Positions 63,988-64,000 of a stretch of DNA of 64,000 nucleotides are shown here, in pieces. The translations under genes and the position numbers were made by a program. The DNA is from VXYL01 sp963665195 (GTDB taxonomy: Bacteria > Pseudomonadota > Gammaproteobacteria > Pseudomonadales > Azotimanducaceae). The stretch covers positions 1,488,001 to 1,552,000 of the forward strand of contig OY762070.1 of assembly GCA_963665195.1 (NCBI GenBank), read 5' to 3'. Numbering within the stretch: the stretch's first letter is position 1; each line of letters opens with the position of its first letter. Under the pieces are notes generated by a model that worked only from the letters and a program-made list of their open reading frames with translations, ran no database searches and was not told the origin of the DNA.

Positions 63988-64000
63988 ATGAAACGCATGC
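63988..64000 (+). CDS. rne: Ribonuclease E, start only
   Basis: Only four codons are inside the window (ATG AAA CGC ATG, MKRM), the exact opening of gammaproteobacterial RNase E (MKRML). The place, divergent from rluC and next to the fab cluster, is that of rne. The rest is beyond the right edge. Confidence 0.75.

Overview
The window reads as a high-GC chromosome segment of an uncultivated gammaproteobacterium. The best evidence is the right end. It carries rne / rluC / maf / yceD-rpmF-plsX-fabD-fabG-acpP-fabF-mltG-tmk-holB in the gammaproteobacterial order, but fabH (normally between plsX and fabD) and pabC are missing, and a 7.3-kb gene for a giant S8 peptidase sits between yceD and maf. 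Non-ATG starts are common, and a notable number of genes are broken. That fits a host-associated or decaying genome, or partly an error-prone assembly.

Layout. 1-1.2 kb: a frameshifted SRPBCC gene, a serine-hydrolase scrap, 4.5S (SRP) RNA and tRNA-Ser(GGA). 1.1-5.9 kb: a GT2/GtrA glycosyltransferase, a bifunctional beta-oxidation enzyme, an unknown two-domain protein and a HAD hydrolase. 6.2-11.3 kb: a duplicated tsaD 3' fragment fused to a beheaded TonB-dependent receptor, an Rpn-like nuclease with an in-frame 21-bp repeat, the intact tsaD, and a YwaF-like membrane protein. 11.2-27.1 kb: one long minus-strand run (amber-interrupted TonB receptor, OLD-family nuclease, phytanoyl-CoA dioxygenase-like protein, S8 peptidase with FG-GAP repeats, TonB receptor, sodium:solute symporter, carotenoid oxygenase). 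It looks like uptake and oxidative cleavage of a hydrophobic substrate.

27.2-30.2 kb: NADP glutamate dehydrogenase followed by a UGSC-family selenoprotein. Its in-frame TGA (28844-28846) is followed 11 nt later by a 7-bp hairpin with a 5-nt loop, as expected of a bacterial SECIS. This is the most interesting locus of the window.

30.2-39.2 kb: an accessory island. It holds an AAA ATPase that has lost its ATPase core, six toxin-antitoxin loci (two with both genes apparently intact, four eroded), an AAA_14/DUF4143 ATPase plus a scrap of a relative, and a DUF262/HNH protein resembling type IV restriction enzymes. Several antitoxins have a recognisable promoter, one apparently producing a leaderless mRNA and another overlapped by a perfect palindrome.

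39.2-46.5 kb: a three-subunit molybdenum hydroxylase operon ending in a clear terminator, then a prolidase / dipeptidyl-peptidase pair for proline-containing peptides. 46.5-64 kb: the fatty-acid synthesis and DNA-replication cluster described above. No CRISPR array, insertion sequence or replication origin was recognised.
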